Source: Pisaster brevispinus (lineage: Eukaryota > Echinodermata > Asteroidea > Forcipulatida > Asteriidae). From it: 64,000 nt of DNA. A program made the position numbers and the translations under genes. Location of the stretch: contig JAMKCF010000011.1 of NCBI GenBank assembly GCA_023634235.1, forward strand, positions 7,359,218 through 7,423,217. The letters are read 5' to 3'. Below, piece after piece: positions 1 through 11,292 of this stretch (the first letter of the stretch is position 1; each line of letters begins with the position of its first letter). Under the pieces are notes generated by a model. That model worked only from the letters and a program-made list of their open reading frames with translations, did no database searches and was not told the origin of the DNA.

Positions 1-1295
1 GGTTCGATTAGACAAGTTGTAGAAGTAAACTGAGTGATTTCACTGATTATCAAAAGTACTGAACTCAAAAACAGGATTCCCTAACATTTTCATTGGTTAG
101 CCATTGGGGCCAGTAAGCTTGTCATTTCACAGTTTCACCTATTTCATATTAAATAAGACTAGATACGCTTTTCTAGCCGGACCAATGGAACAATTTCCTC
201 CATAGCAAAATATCTAGACTGAACAAGTTTTATGCGCACTTGATGTTGACTGGTCCTCCGGTGTTTTAACTAGCACTTGGCCAGCGGACCACTGTCTGAC
301 TGTTGAAGAACATGAAGAAGAGCTGAACGACAGGGAATTTGTAATCCTAGATCTCTAGCCTCGGAGCCTCAAAGTCTACCAGCAGAGGGTATATTTCACA
401 CTCCAGAGTCATTAAAATATTTTATGGTTTGTAAACACATACAGTTGTAGTTAAACTGTAGTTTACTTGTACAATTAAACTGTCGAGACAAGTTCCACTC
501 GCCATTGTTTGCTAACTGGTATAAATTTACCTTTTTGTTATTTTTCCATTTTTTTATCCCGGTTTTAAGTTCTGAACTGAAAGAGCACCAACTTTCAACA
601 ATCTACATAATCACATAGTGTACCCAGTAACACTTGCTTGGGCATTTGACCTTGCCTTTTTTCTGCCGTGTTTGTGTAACCTAAATTTGTCAGACAGAAA
701 AAACCTGTGAACCAGACATCTGCTCCTGAATAGAAGGGCAATGGTCGTGAACGTTCCAATTCCACTCTAATGTGCCCATGGATTTTGTTCCCAGGACTCA
801 GAGAAAGTACAGAGTATACACATGTACAGTGCTTAACAACACACAGTGTATGGGTTGAACATAAAAAAAAGTGGTTAATCAATGTATGAATAAGGCACAC
901 GTCCGAATTACTGGCTACGGCTGTTTCTAAGGGTGTTGCTCAGGGCAGCCTAGATGTGGTTAATGTGATTTTAAAACAAGTCGCAGCCGCTAATTTGGAC
1001 ACAGCCTTAGCTTTGAAATTGTACCTTTATTAGAGACACAATACAGCAGTTAATTAAGCACTTGCAGTGTGAGGAGCCAGTCTTCACTGTGTGGTGTGTG
1101 GGTGGCTTGGTCAGCCACCAACCACCAAAGTGATATTGCCTGAGGTTTTTTTCACAGGACTGGGGGGTGGGGGGGAAGTACTGAGTATACAGTGCTTAAT
1201 ATACATCGGAGTAAGGGCAAACACAAATTATATTCTTTATCCCCGATGCAAAAATCAACACCATATCATATAACTTGCCAGCTATCAAGATTGTG
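1..1295. other. Gene-less flank with repeat fragments
   Basis: No convincing coding exon was found here. It holds a short dispersed repeat at about 784-850 and again at about 1157-1225 (shared core: GAGTATACAGTGCTTAA followed by ACATCGG), also present in intron 1 of the cyclophilin gene near 48468-48505. A MITE copy lies at 903-1010 and is listed separately. The rest is AT-rich sequence that would be the 3' flank of the minus-strand ZIP gene. Confidence 0.6.
903..1010. mobile_element. GGCTACGG-type foldback MITE, degraded copy
   Basis: The ends read GTCCGAATTACTGGCTACGG and, on the other side, the complement of GGCTGTGTCCAAATTAGCGG, so they are imperfect terminal inverted repeats. The same ends bound better-preserved copies at 12732-12884 and 22110-22216, and a half copy lies near 26812-26860. 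No coding capacity; a non-autonomous DNA element is inferred. Confidence 0.6.
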
Positions 1296-2438
1296 TTATT
1301 TGCCACTGTTGACTGTAGGATCCAGAAACAATGTTCCAACAATTACTGAAAATCCAATCAATATGGACAAGACTTTGAGTAGTCTATCCCCCGGCTGGCT
1401 CATCTCCATAGGTAGTACTTCAAAGAAAGTGATATACAAAAACGTCCCTGTGGCCAACCCCTGCAGGACGCCACTTGTGATGCCATGGGCAATGTTGTTG
1501 AACCCTTCCGTCAATAAGATGCCAATGACGATACCTATCGGTGCCATGACAGAAAAACAAAAACTCGACTGAATCACCGTCGCCTTACGGAGGTTACTCT
1601 GAACGAAGTTAACGCCGAGACTTAGCGCAAGGATGGTCTTGTGGATCACAACAGCAGCGAAGATTCCCAACAGCTGGGCGATATCGCTCTGCAAACCCAG
1701 GGCGAGGCCTTCAAATAAGGAATGCAGCGACAGGGCAAGGAGTAGAAGCAGGGATCTGAGAGAGGAGCTGGTGACCATGTCGTGGCTTTCAGTGTGCTGG
1801 ACAAGGGCACCATCAGCGGGGTTAGAATCGATCATTCCATGGCTGTGGCCGTGACTATGACTGTGTCCCTCTGACTGAACATTGCTGGCCTTACTGAATT
1901 CTCTTTGAAAGGTTTCTTGGCTCCCTGAGTTGCTGTGTCGTTGTTCATAATCGGTATCACTGACTTTATGCGCACCAACTGAAATTCTACTGGGTGTTTG
2001 TTTTAAAAGTGGACTTCTTTCATTCTCAGATTGCCCCTCTTCTTCAACTTGCTGAAGCGCCTTGCGGTGCTCATTCTCGGTGCTTCTCTCCTTGTAGTCA
2101 TGAGCAATTTGCTCAATGCAGAGAATTAGAAAGAGCCCAACGGCGGTGATGAACTCCGCAATGGGAAAGTTGGTGTTGATGCCAAGTTTCGGGAACAGGT
2201 CGGTGAGTTTCTCGCGGACATCTGGCAGCAGATCCAGCAAGCATGTTGCGAGGAACACCCCTCCACCGAAGCAGTTGAGGAATCTGAACACTCGTTCCAT
2301 GAGGTGTCTTCGGGCCAGGCCTGCTTGGCCCTGTCGCTTGTTTACGACATCAACAAATTTCAGGGGAAGCAAACTCGATGTGAGGCATGTCACAAAAAGC
2401 GTTACGAGCACAATGATCTTGACGAACAGGATTTCCAT
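1296..2438 (-). CDS. ZIP-family zinc transporter (SLC39A1/2/3-like)
   Basis: A single uninterrupted 380-residue frame beginning MEILFVKIIVLV. Family role: import of zinc into the cytosol across the plasma or an internal membrane. Eight hydrophobic segments are visible. The variable loop between segments 3 and 4 carries a His cluster (HSHSHGHSHG, about residues 190-202), as expected for metal handling. Segment 4 has HSLFEGLALG and segment 5 has HKTILALSLG, the metal-site signatures of the ZIP I/II group. Human ZIP1 and ZIP3 are a little over 310 residues; the extra length here lies in the charged Ser/Glu/His-rich loop (about residues 118-230). The start is the first ATG after an upstream stop. 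The gene has no introns within its coding region, unlike its neighbours, so a retrocopy is possible, but the frame is intact. Assignment to ZIP1, 2 or 3 cannot be decided by eye. Confidence 0.93.
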   Translation of the reverse strand: MEILFVKIIVLVTLFVTCLTSSLLPLKFVDVVNKRQGQAGLARRHLMERVFRFLNCFGGGVFLATCLLDLLPDVREKLTDLFPKLGINTNFPIAEFITAVGLFLILCIEQIAHDYKERSTENEHRKALQQVEEEGQSENERSPLLKQTPSRISVGAHKVSDTDYEQRHSNSGSQETFQREFSKASNVQSEGHSHSHGHSHGMIDSNPADGALVQHTESHDMVTSSSLRSLLLLLALSLHSLFEGLALGLQSDIAQLLGIFAAVVIHKTILALSLGVNFVQSNLRKATVIQSSFCFSVMAPIGIVIGILLTEGFNNIAHGITSGVLQGLATGTFLYITFFEVLPMEMSQPGDRLLKVLSILIGFSVIVGTLFLDPTVNSGK

Positions 2439-3022
2439 GGTCCCTGATTAGATTTTAAACCTTGCACAACACAAGTTCAGAATTGTGACTCACAAATCCC
2501 AGTGAATAACTTGGGCCAAACAATTCAGAACAGCAGATCACATCACGCATGAAGTCAAGTTGTTATTACATCAACCTGTCAAATGATACAAAACAATGAT
2601 TTTTAAGCTTAGTTTTTATTCATTTAAAAGGCTTCACAAATCACACACTCTTACTTACTTAACTTTTTTTCTAAATCCCCCCAAAAAGTGAACAATTGAT
2701 ACAGAGAGTAAAATAAGGAAAATTAAATAGGCCTACCAAGTACAGTAAAAAAGAAAAAAATAATATAAGTGTTCAAAATCTGGATGAAAACAAAGGTGTT
2801 TTTTTTCGGTTGATGCCCCCCCCCATTACAACAAAGCTCAATGGGGGGGGGGGGCCCATAACATAAAAAGCAAAGCCTTTTGAGTATGAATCTAATTGGC
2901 CCCCTAAATTATGGTTGTCTTTATTTTGGGCCATGTGGGTACAACAAACAAACACAATATAATTTGTTTTATAGGATACAAACAAAATGAACATAATTAA
3001 TATAATAATATATATTTAACAT
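2439..3022. other. Gene-less 5' flank of the ZIP gene
   Basis: AT-rich sequence with an A-rich stretch near 2745-2762 and a C/G homopolymer pair near 2816-2853. This should contain the ZIP promoter, reading toward lower coordinates, but I see no clear TATA box or other core element. Confidence 0.4.
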
Positions 3023-3637
3023 TTAACCCTTTCGTTACCGAATTGTTTGGACATAAACAACCGCTGGTGACCGCATTGTTTGACCACTCAAGCGTGAAGC
3101 ACACATTCTTGCACAACAGAAAGCTTTCGTTCAAAGGCCACTTTTACAAACTCCATTATCTCCTTGAAGATATTGTTTTACAGCAAAATAAGTAATAAAA
3201 AAGTTCTTCCTTATTGAATTCCCTTTCATATAATCTAAAACTCATTGAGATTGGTCCAATAAATGTCAAAGTTCTTGGTCTTTCTTTCCTCAGTGCAATC
3301 TGTAATCCCAAACACTTTTTTGTACACAACCATATGGCGCTCCGTAGGTGTTTGGCATTTCGGATCTTCCAACTCCAATTTGAAGAGATTGCATAATAGC
3401 AACCTTATTTTATTTTACCACCATTGGAAAGATCCGATCTCTTTCTTTCCAATGAATGGTAAGCTTGGGTATGGAGGGTGAACATGGACAAAACTACAAC
3501 TTTATTACAAATGGCCTTTGTGCTCAGGCTTGAGTGCCTTTTTGTGTGCAAGCTTGGTCGACTAAAGTCGCCAATGGTAAGGAAGAGGGGGTATGAGTGC
3601 AGTTGACTAAAGTCGCCTATGGTAACGAAAGGGTTAA
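3023..3637. mobile_element. Non-autonomous piggyBac-type element
   Basis: TTAA at 3023-3026 is followed by CCCTTTCGTTACC. The other end reads GGTAACGAAAGGG followed by TTAA at 3634-3637. The 13-bp perfect terminal inverted repeat starting CCC, flanked by a TTAA target duplication, is the hallmark of the piggyBac superfamily. The 607-bp interior has no transposase frame. Near the right end a motif (GACTAAAGTCGCC, A or T, ATGGTAA) occurs twice, about 45 bp apart. Confidence 0.85.
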
Positions 3638-4510
3638 GCAATTTAAAATGACAATGGTGAAATTATGAAATGTTAAACTTAGAAGAATGAACTAATGGGT
3701 AAAGGACTAAAGGAATAAAAAAAACAACAACAACATGGCAACAAACAAGGAATTGAAACAGAGACAACCAAAACCATGTAATCAGATAAGTATAATGAAC
3801 AGCAAGTATTCAATCAAGCTCGTCAAAATATATGGGTATATTGTACTAGTACCAAATAGAAATACTGAGTGTAGTATTTTAAATACAGTAACTAAACTAG
3901 TATTATTTGGTAACTTACAGTACAGTTTGTTTCCTTGCATCAAAATGGAAGAAGATCTGAATGAAACCAGTCCACTGTCAATATTTATGACTGTTGCTAC
4001 TCAGTGTTTCAGTATTCACTGTGTCTGTGCTGCTGGTCTGGTCACGAGACAATAAAGTTGTTTGCACAATGAAAATGATGCTTGCAGTTTTTGCACATAC
4101 ACTGTTAACTGTACTTCTCCACACTTCGTCAAACTCAAACATACACAACCATCAACACACTCCACAGACGGGGTCATAAACTTCATTACAATGTTGTGCA
4201 CAATTTGGTTTGCTTGCAAGTTGCACACGGTTAATTTTTGCACTTATTGTGTAAACTGTAAGCATTGTAAGTTGCTTGCGTTGTCGATCATGGCGGAAAG
4301 AACCTCTTCAGGTTGAGTAGCTTTATGACAGGAAGACCATCGAGGTAGCGATAGGCAGACTAGACCGTGGGCAGACTATTAGTATAAGGAATTTATGTTG
4401 CGTAATAATATTTAGCATAGAGCAACGAAGAGCTCTAGCTAGCCGCGGCCCCCGGTTTCCTCTTATGTGCACACCACCAATGTGGATTACGAAACCGCCA
4501 CTATTGTTGA
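3638..4510. other. Gene-less stretch
   Basis: No supported exon. The short open frames show no domain, no plausible splice phase and no codon pattern like the genes nearby. Confidence 0.4.
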
Positions 4511-4650
4511 GCGCAAAGTAGAAACCCACGCAAGTTCAAAACTTGTCTACGCAAGCTTGAAAATTGCGTGCCAAAGTTCAGAGGCTTGCCTTGGCAGGTT
4601 AAACCTTTGCGCAGGTAAGTTTTGAACTTGCGCGGGTTTCTAGTTGCGCT
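4511..4650. repeat. Foldback element with GCGCAA ends
   Basis: The left side (GCGCAAAGTAGAAACCCACG then CAAGTTCAAAACTTG) is mirrored on the right by TTTTGAACTTGCGCGGGTTT and AGTTGCGC. An imperfect hairpin of roughly 35-bp arms with no coding content; probably a MITE. Confidence 0.7.
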
Positions 4651-4803
4651 TTAAAACACATATATAACTGACCTTTGTCAGTTTTATCATGGAGGTCAAA
4701 ATGCTTTTTTGTTCATCAAGATAAATCTGAATACACAACCAATTCACCGAAACAAGCATACTTTTGACCTTTGAATCATTTCAGAAAAACAGCTGGTACA
4801 GCT

Positions 4804-4941
4804 GAGACTTGCACTTTCAATTAGCGCGCAATTCGCACTCTTCAACTTGGAGAGTGCGAATTTTCAGCGTACAAATTTAGGCCCAAATTACGCTGAAAAT
4901 TGGGAAGTGTGATTTGCGCGCTAATTGAAAGCGCAAGTCTC
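4804..4941. repeat. Foldback element with GAGACTTGC ends
   Basis: The left arm GAGACTTGCACTTTCAATTA is mirrored by TAATTGAAAGCGCAAGTCTC on the right. The middle also folds: GAGTGCGAATTTTCAGCGTA against CGCTGAAAATTGGGAAGTGT. Nearly the whole 138 bp is palindromic. Confidence 0.75.
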
Positions 4942-4955
4942 ACGCATTCTGACCT

Positions 4956-5143
4956 GCCAAATTTCATAAGTTGCTTAAGCACAAAAAGTAGCTAAGCACA
5001 AAAAGTAGCTAAGCACAAAATAATTGTGCTTACCCGAATAAGGTTACCAGCCAAAATCATGTTACATGTACAATTTACAGGATGCTCCCTTTTGCTTAGC
5101 AGAACATTTTAAAGCAATATTTCTTGCTTAATGAGCCTTGGCG
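4956..5143. repeat. Diverged member of the GGGCCC/AATTTCATAGAGC MITE family
   Basis: Shares CAAATTTCATAAGTTGCTTA near its left end, the interior phrase AGGTTACCAGCC and the closing TTGCTTAATGAGC pattern with better copies at 16511-16703, 27441-27632, 30903-31095 and 31506-31697. Internal CTAAGCACAAAAAGTAG is tandemly repeated. Confidence 0.55.
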
Positions 5144-5324
5144 AGTACTCAACAACAATTTAGAGATCAATGATTGGACTAGAGTGCTCGGCCGGATATA
5201 GGCCTACGGCTGAATAAAATCATGTGACGATTCATTATTATGAGTAAATTAGCGATGGTTTTGCGGCATCTTAGATATTTCTAAAAGTAAAAACCAAAGA
5301 AATAGCACCTGCACCAGTGTTGGA

Positions 5325-5462
5325 GGTCTCGAGGCCGGTCTCGAGGCCGACTTTGGACGGCCTTGGTCTCGGCCTCGGCCTCCCCTTGTCATGACTCGGT
5401 CTTGGCCTTGGCCTCGGCACCTTCTGGCCTCGAAGAATAAGCCGAGGCCGGTTCGAGGCCGC
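5325..5462. repeat. GGCCTC/GGCCTT hexanucleotide array
   Basis: Imperfect run of GGCCTCGG, GGCCTTGG and GGTCTCGG units, unusually GC-rich for the area. A second array of the same units lies about 1 kb downstream. Confidence 0.8.
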
Positions 5463-5826
5463 CAGTTTCTACTCAAATTTCCACCATTTACTTTTCAAAA
5501 AAAAATTATCTCGTGAAAAAATACAATTACTGAAGCGGACTCCTGAGGTTTCGCGGAACGAAATTGCGCATACTTTACGAGCGCAAAAGACACAACTAAC
5601 GTGCGCAACCGGACCCCAAAGATTGCAGATTTGAAATAGACTGGCTCCTGCTCGTTACCGGCATTACCGAAAGTAATGACGCGGCATAGAAACCAGCCCA
5701 ATGTATTTAGATACGAATGCTTTGGAACCCTTATGTTTTTAAAGTGGTTAATGAACACAAACTTTGAGGAGTGGAGATACAGTACTGGTAAAATACATAA
5801 TACAATCTATGATTTGGAATGTTAAA
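5463..5826. other. Gene-less stretch
   Basis: Contains only short chance frames; no motif recognised. Confidence 0.4.
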
Positions 5827-6218
5827 GGGACACGTTGCCTTCGGATTGGGCGATTTGAGCTATAAAAGTGTTTGTTATGAAGTGGATATGGTTGGAAAGA
5901 TCTTTTAAAATTAGAATATAATGATCAGACTGATAATGATCCAAACAAATATGCCTCAAAATTGTGTGGTTTTCCTTTTACTTCGTGAACTATTAAACAC
6001 AGTTTGCCATTTTGTGGAGTCAAAGATTTGGTCGTACAAAATGGCGGGCCGTGTTAGTCCACGAAGTAAAAGGAAAAATCACACAATTTTGAGGCATATT
6101 TTGTTTAAATCATTAAATTCTACTTCTAAAATATCTTTCCGACCATATTTCATATCACAAAAAACACTTTTTACATCACAAAACTGCCCAAATTGCCCAA
6201 TCTAAGGCAACGTGTCCC
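5827..6218. mobile_element. Large foldback MITE with GGGACACGTTGCCTT ends
   Basis: The left end GGGACACGTTGCCTTCGGAT is answered by AAGGCAACGTGTCCC on the right. Arms stay complementary almost to the centre, for example TTTTACTTCGTG at about 5978-5989 against CACGAAGTAAAA at about 6060-6071, and ATATGCCTCAAAATTGTGTG against CACACAATTTTGAGGCATAT. That gives a hairpin of about 390 bp with no coding capacity. Flanking ATGTTAAA and ATGTAAAC could be a decayed target duplication. Confidence 0.85.
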
Positions 6219-6357
6219 TACATGTAAACGCTCGCAGTTTGTCAATCTCATTGTACCTTCATGGTGAAATAATAAAACCGTTTCAAAGTATCACCTTTGC
6301 GTAAACGTTTGCTTTTTTTCTACCCGTATGGGTGTGCATAATATTATAATAATTTAA

Positions 6358-6490
6358 CTGGCCTTGGCCTCGGCCTTGGCCTCGGACACTGTGGCCTTGG
6401 CCTTGGCCTCGGCCTCGAGTGCTGTGACTCGGTCTTGGCCTCGGCCTCGCAGACCCATGACTCGGACTCGGCCTTGGCCTCGAAGGTCAT
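6358..6490. repeat. Second GGCCTC/GGCCTT hexanucleotide array
   Basis: Same units as the array about 1 kb upstream, including the phrase ATGACTCGG in both. The two arrays flank the large foldback element. Confidence 0.8.
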
Positions 6491-6636
6491 GGACTCGACT
6501 ACAACACTGACCTGCACCCAACAAATAAAACGGCCTTCCCTTGCGTATAGACCGCTGGTGTGCGCGCACCACGCCCAACTCTCAGCCAATGATAAGTCTT
6601 CCGTTGATGACCTTGTGAAGGCGCTGTTTGTGTTTG

Positions 6637-6674
6637 TGACGTCACATACAAAGCTGTGTTTCAATATGACGTCA
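6637..6674 (+). promoter_or_regulatory. Pair of perfect CRE sites
   Basis: TGACGTCA occurs at 6637-6644 and again at 6667-6674, 30 bp apart (about three helical turns), roughly 375-410 bp before the start codon of the next gene. TGACGTCA is the palindromic cAMP-response element bound by CREB/ATF dimers. Use as a promoter element for the downstream gene is inferred from position; no TATA box is obvious. Confidence 0.5.
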
Positions 6675-7048
6675 CACTCTCAAAGAGCGCCCTCACTGAG
6701 GCCAAAAGGAGTCAGATCATTGGACGATAGCTGTTCTGTGTGCGTAAAAACGAAAACGTGCGCGTAATCGACCTCAGCGTACCTGTAGCGTTTCGCGTTA
6801 TGCAAGCAAGGTGTTCTCGCGGCATACTCAATGTCCAGCTGAACGCGCGCAGCAGCGTGTGGTGGCGCGGTTAATGTTTTATGTACGCAGACGTTACCAA
6901 CGAGACACATGCAATATGGAGGAAAACAAACGGTGCATGCTTCATTATTTCATTTTGCTATCGCGAGTGCAGGATACGATTTTCAGCTTTTTACAGTTTC
7001 AAAATTTACAGTTTTGCATCTTATTAGCAAGATAAAAACGGCAACGAA

Positions 7049-10000
7049 ATGAGTGACATAAACCCGGGAGGTAAGACGATACACTACAATAGTTATTGCA
7101 TTCAAGAAACATTAAATCCGATGTGCTTTTGGAGCGCGGGCAGAGAAATTTACAAGAGTGTTTTTTTCTTCTTCATGTTTTATATGGTTCAGCTCAAAAT
7201 AGCTCAATGTAAAAAGACAAATTCATTTCCGAATTGGCACAAAAGGTAGACAAGGTAGAAGAAGCAAACAGAAGAGACAATCAAACAGTAGGAGAATATA
7301 GTGTCTAAACAAACAAATACATAAATAAATAAAATGTATATATTTGTAATTCATCGCATATATAAGTTCCACACAATAATGCATTAGAGTAATAATGTTT
7401 TATCTGCTCCTGCTATGAAACAATTTTCCCTGTGATCACATTGTTTGCATCTGTAATGTCATTCTCAGGTATATTAGTTTACACAAGTGTGATTAAAGAT
7501 CATCGTTGGCACCTAATCCCAAAACGGTTACACACCTATGTTCTGACACCCCTAAAGGCCCTATTGTACTTTTCCTAATTCTATCCCCCTAACACTAACT
7601 CCAACCCTAAACCCTAACCTCTACCCTAGCGTGTACATCACGAGGATTATCTGAACATAAGGTTGTTGAAACTTAGGACGTCGAAACATAGCGCATACAG
7701 TCACCCCTAAAACACACTGAGAACATTTGATTGTTTATCTCAAACATTCAGCAAATCGGATCAATGAACTGATCCGGAATTACGATCCTTCACGGTCCGA
7801 CGAGACCGAGCCAGCATGGGAGTGTGTGGCCGAAAGAATTGCCATGGTAATGAAGATGCACACCCCGGAAGAGCAGGTCGTGATCGCCAATTCCATCGCC
7901 TCCCAGATCACAAAGATCGGGGGAGGGGACGTGCCGTCCGATGTAGATCATGAGAAAAACGAAAGTATCTACACGTGTGACGAGTACGCACCGTTCGATA
8001 ATTTGGACGGGGGCGTTACCACGGTGACAGAGGATAAGGAGGAGGAAGACGGAGGCAGCGATGTTGTTCCAGAGAGGGAACTCCTAAAGGCGAGTTTTTT
8101 ATTCGATAATCTTGCTTTGTGTTTTAAAATAGTGAAACATTCATTCGACATTGTCATCCCAAATCACATTAACGTTAGCCAAAGGAGTATTTCCACTTTG
8201 CCATTGGCAATGCCATTATACATGCCCTTTATAAAGATGGCGCTATATCTAACTTTTCGTGTTTTGGTTTAACATAAACTTGTACCAAGATTCATGGTTT
8301 TACCACACGAAACTGCCAATTTATTGCATTTATCTGCTCATGCTAATACGAACAGCCGGTTGGTTCCGATATTTCAACCTGCATATTGTCGACGAAAGAA
8401 TACTAAATATTAGTCTTAAATACTTTCCAAAAATACAGAGGACAGGTTTTTGTATGATACAGTCAAGTTAAACCTTTTTGTATTTATGACCAAGCTAGAA
8501 TACTAGTGATGAATTGGGAACGAAGTTACTGAATTTGCTCTCGATACTTTTAATATAAAAGGTACGTGAAGAGCCATCGGAATATGATTCCGATGAGCCA
8601 ACCCTGATAGCCAGCGTATCTCCTCACTTAGACACAATCAAAGAAGGCGAGGGGGAGAAAACAGCCCCAGAGGTGGAGAAAGAAGAAGTCAAAACGATGA
8701 TGGATAAACAGATGAAGGTTGAAGAGACAGATGAGAAAACAAAGATAAATGTGGTAAAGATCACAGAAAAGTTTGAGAGCATTATTGAAGAAGACTCACG
8801 AAAGAAAGAAAAGGAAGTGGACAATGGGGCCAAGGTAGAGATGGTAAAGGGTGAGGAGGGGGAGGTCGAGATGTATAATTTGAAGGGGGAAGGAAAGGTC
8901 GATTCTCAGGAGATCAGAGAGCGAGTTGAGGAGATGAAGACCGGGGAAATCATGGCCGAGCTAGAAGAGGCAAGTGGTGGTGTGGTTGAAGGGATGGAGG
9001 ATAATTCGAAAGGAAAAGAACAGGTTGCTCCAAAGAAGATCAGAGAGCCAGCTGAAGAGGCAAATTTAAAGGTAATCAAGTCTGAAGTAGAGAAGAGAAG
9101 GGATGGAGAAATTGGGGAGACAGGTGAAGTGGGGTCAAAGGTGGAAGAGGAGGTTGCTCACATCGAACCGGTTGAGGAGGTGATGATAAAGGAAGAATGG
9201 AACATCGAGGAAAGTAGAAAAGATGAGGAAGTTGGGGAAATGAAGTTTGAAAATCAGCTGAAGGGAGATGGGGATGCCTCGGCGAATGGGGCAATCGAGG
9301 AAGGGGAGATTCTGGAGCTAGAAGAAGATGAAGAAGGTAGGGTTCAAATATTGAAGTTTGGATAACTATTATGGGAAATTCCGAGAATCTATTACTCTGA
9401 ATAAGTATAAACAAACAAGTGTTAAGATCAAATCAAAAGTATTCCAAAAAGTGCTTCGAATGGCAAAAAAGGACAGGATGCGCTAGGATAACAGATCAAT
9501 GTGAATCGTCGATCAGCATCACTGTAAAGGCACCCTAAGTTTTCCAGAAAGCCATTTTACATTTGACCTGTTGTATAATAATACTCGAGGGTGTTTCAAC
9601 GATATTTCTTATTGAGATATAAACTTCATGATTTTCGATTCTCAGAGTTGACGACTTGGTCGAGCATTAGTGACCTGGATACGGTCTCCTTGCTCAGGAG
9701 CATCTCTTCGTTGTCATTCGGGGAAATTATCAGCATGTCTGATGATGAGGACGAAGAGGAGTTGACTGCTGATGAAATCGATGATGAAGTGTGGGGTGAT
9801 TACATAAATGCTGACAATGAGGGTAAGGGAGGATCAATAAACTGATAAAAGACTGCTTCCTTATATTTAGAAGAAAAAAAACCATTCATCCAGAACACAG
9901 AAATGAAAATAAAATTTACACGACAGTGCCAGATATTTACACCAGAATTTACAACATCGCAAAATGTATCTCAGGGCCGCCATAGAAAACGCAACATTTT

Positions 10001-10933
10001 TTCAAACGATTTCGGGTTTGTGGGGTAATGTAAATATTAAACGGATAAAAAACTGTAAAACCTCAAAACAGCACCAACCAGCTAGCCAACCAACCAAACA
10101 AACAAAAAAGGACAAATATATCCAAGGAAGGTCATTTCACACTAAGTTTTTAAATTTACAAGCAGCCATTATTATACATCCTCCTGTCTCCGCTAATGTC
10201 GACGTTGTTATACACCCATCATACTTTGCGATCTCACTCTGACCCAAGACGTGATGCGGCGTTTTGATTTTCTGGTTTGAAATGGAAACTTTTTTAAAGT
10301 AAAAGGAAGTTTTGAGGAAACATAAACATTTCAATATTAAGAAGAAAGACGCATTCACGATCCGTGTTGAACCTGTAACAAATTGATTGCTGCCAAATAA
10401 TTATGATTAACTGATACCCTACACAAATCTGACAACAGTACAGTCGTATATTTGTTGTTGTTTATTTATTTCTATTTATTTTAGATCTTCGGACATCAAA
10501 AACATCTTGACCAGGATTACTTTAGTCCAAAGATTTAAAATAAATAAAATTAAATAAACAACAACAAATATCAGACATTACTGTTTGAATTTCTTTGACG
10601 ACGCAAGCAAATTGTGAAACAATGAAAACAGCTGGCCTACTCAGAATAAACAGAAAGTTGTCAAATCTTAATTTCACAGATGAAACAAGAGAGGAGGACT
10701 CTATTACCCCGAAGATCAACCTCCCCGGCAGAGATGATACTGCACTCCAGACAGCTGACGATCAGACTGACCTGATAATTATTTGCCCAAAAGGTATTCA
10801 TAAGTGTACAAAATTGTACTATATTTTTTTTTGTCTGTCTGTAAATTGGTAGATTGCGGCAACAACAACAAAACACCAAAATAAACAACAACAAAACAAA
10901 CAAATCAAAACAAACAAAAACAAACGACAACAA

Positions 10934-11015
<82 letters not shown>

Positions 11016-11292
11016 AAACAAATTCTTCATTGTTTTTAAAATTATTGGTTTCTTGGCGCTGATTCAAGGAGTATTGATCAGACAATATGCCTTTTCATGT
11101 CTTTCAGGCCAAGAGCTCACAGAGGTGGGCTCAACCAGGAGGGGATTCTGGTCCAGGATCTTCGGCAGACGCCAAAGCAAGAAGAACAAAAAGGTGAAGA
11201 AGATCGCAGCAGAGCAAGAGACCAAACATAAAAAATCTTCCAAGATGGCGGCAGTCATTTTCGCCTGTTGCTGTGTGCAGCCGTCAGATTAG
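7049..11292 (+). CDS. Six-exon gene for an acidic, charged protein of unknown function
   Basis: Not recognised. Exons by phase: 7049-7070, 7752-8089, 8562-9336, 9646-9822, 10608-10793, 11108-11292; the sum is 1683 nt, giving 560 residues plus stop. Exon 1 codes only MSDINPG before a GTAAGA donor. Exon 2 looks like a small helical domain (RINELIRNYDP, HTPEEQVVIANSIASQI) followed by an acidic tail. Exon 3 is about 258 residues of Glu/Lys-rich, probably disordered or coiled-coil sequence. Exon 4 is acidic (SMSDDEDEEELTADEIDDE). The last exon is basic (FGRRQSKKNKKVKK) and ends with a Cys triplet (FACCCVQPSD) that could be a lipidation or metal site. Exon 2 ends at a GC-type donor (AAG|GCGAGT), and the exon 5 acceptor is weak and sits just after an AT-rich foldback; these are the least certain joins. 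An alternative end by read-through at 9842 is possible. Confidence 0.6.
10447..10572. repeat. AT-rich foldback in intron 4 of the acidic-protein gene
   Basis: TATTTGTTGTTGTTTATTTA on the left is mirrored by TAAATAAACAACAACAAATA on the right, around a unique core. It ends about 35 bp before the acceptor used for exon 5, leaving a poor polypyrimidine tract. Confidence 0.75.
10928..11014. repeat. CAACGG/CAACGA hexanucleotide microsatellite
   Basis: About four CAACGG units followed by about ten CAACGA units in the last intron of the acidic-protein gene. Frames through it (Asn-Asp, Arg-Cys or Leu-Ser dipeptides) are artefacts of the repeat. Confidence 0.95.

Noticed and set aside
1091..1273. Short plus-strand frame near 1.1 kb
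   Set aside because: Overlaps the GAGTATACAGTGCTTAA dispersed repeat; no coding support.
7598..7625. Telomere-like CCCTAAACCCTAACC
   Set aside because: Only a few imperfect units within an intron; no array.
9076..9414. Minus-strand Pro/Leu/His-rich frame
   Set aside because: Antisense shadow of the Glu/Lys-rich exon 3 of the acidic-protein gene.
10661..11085. Arg-Cys, Leu-Ser and Asn-Asp dipeptide frames
   Set aside because: Produced by the CAACGG/CAACGA hexanucleotide repeat in an intron.
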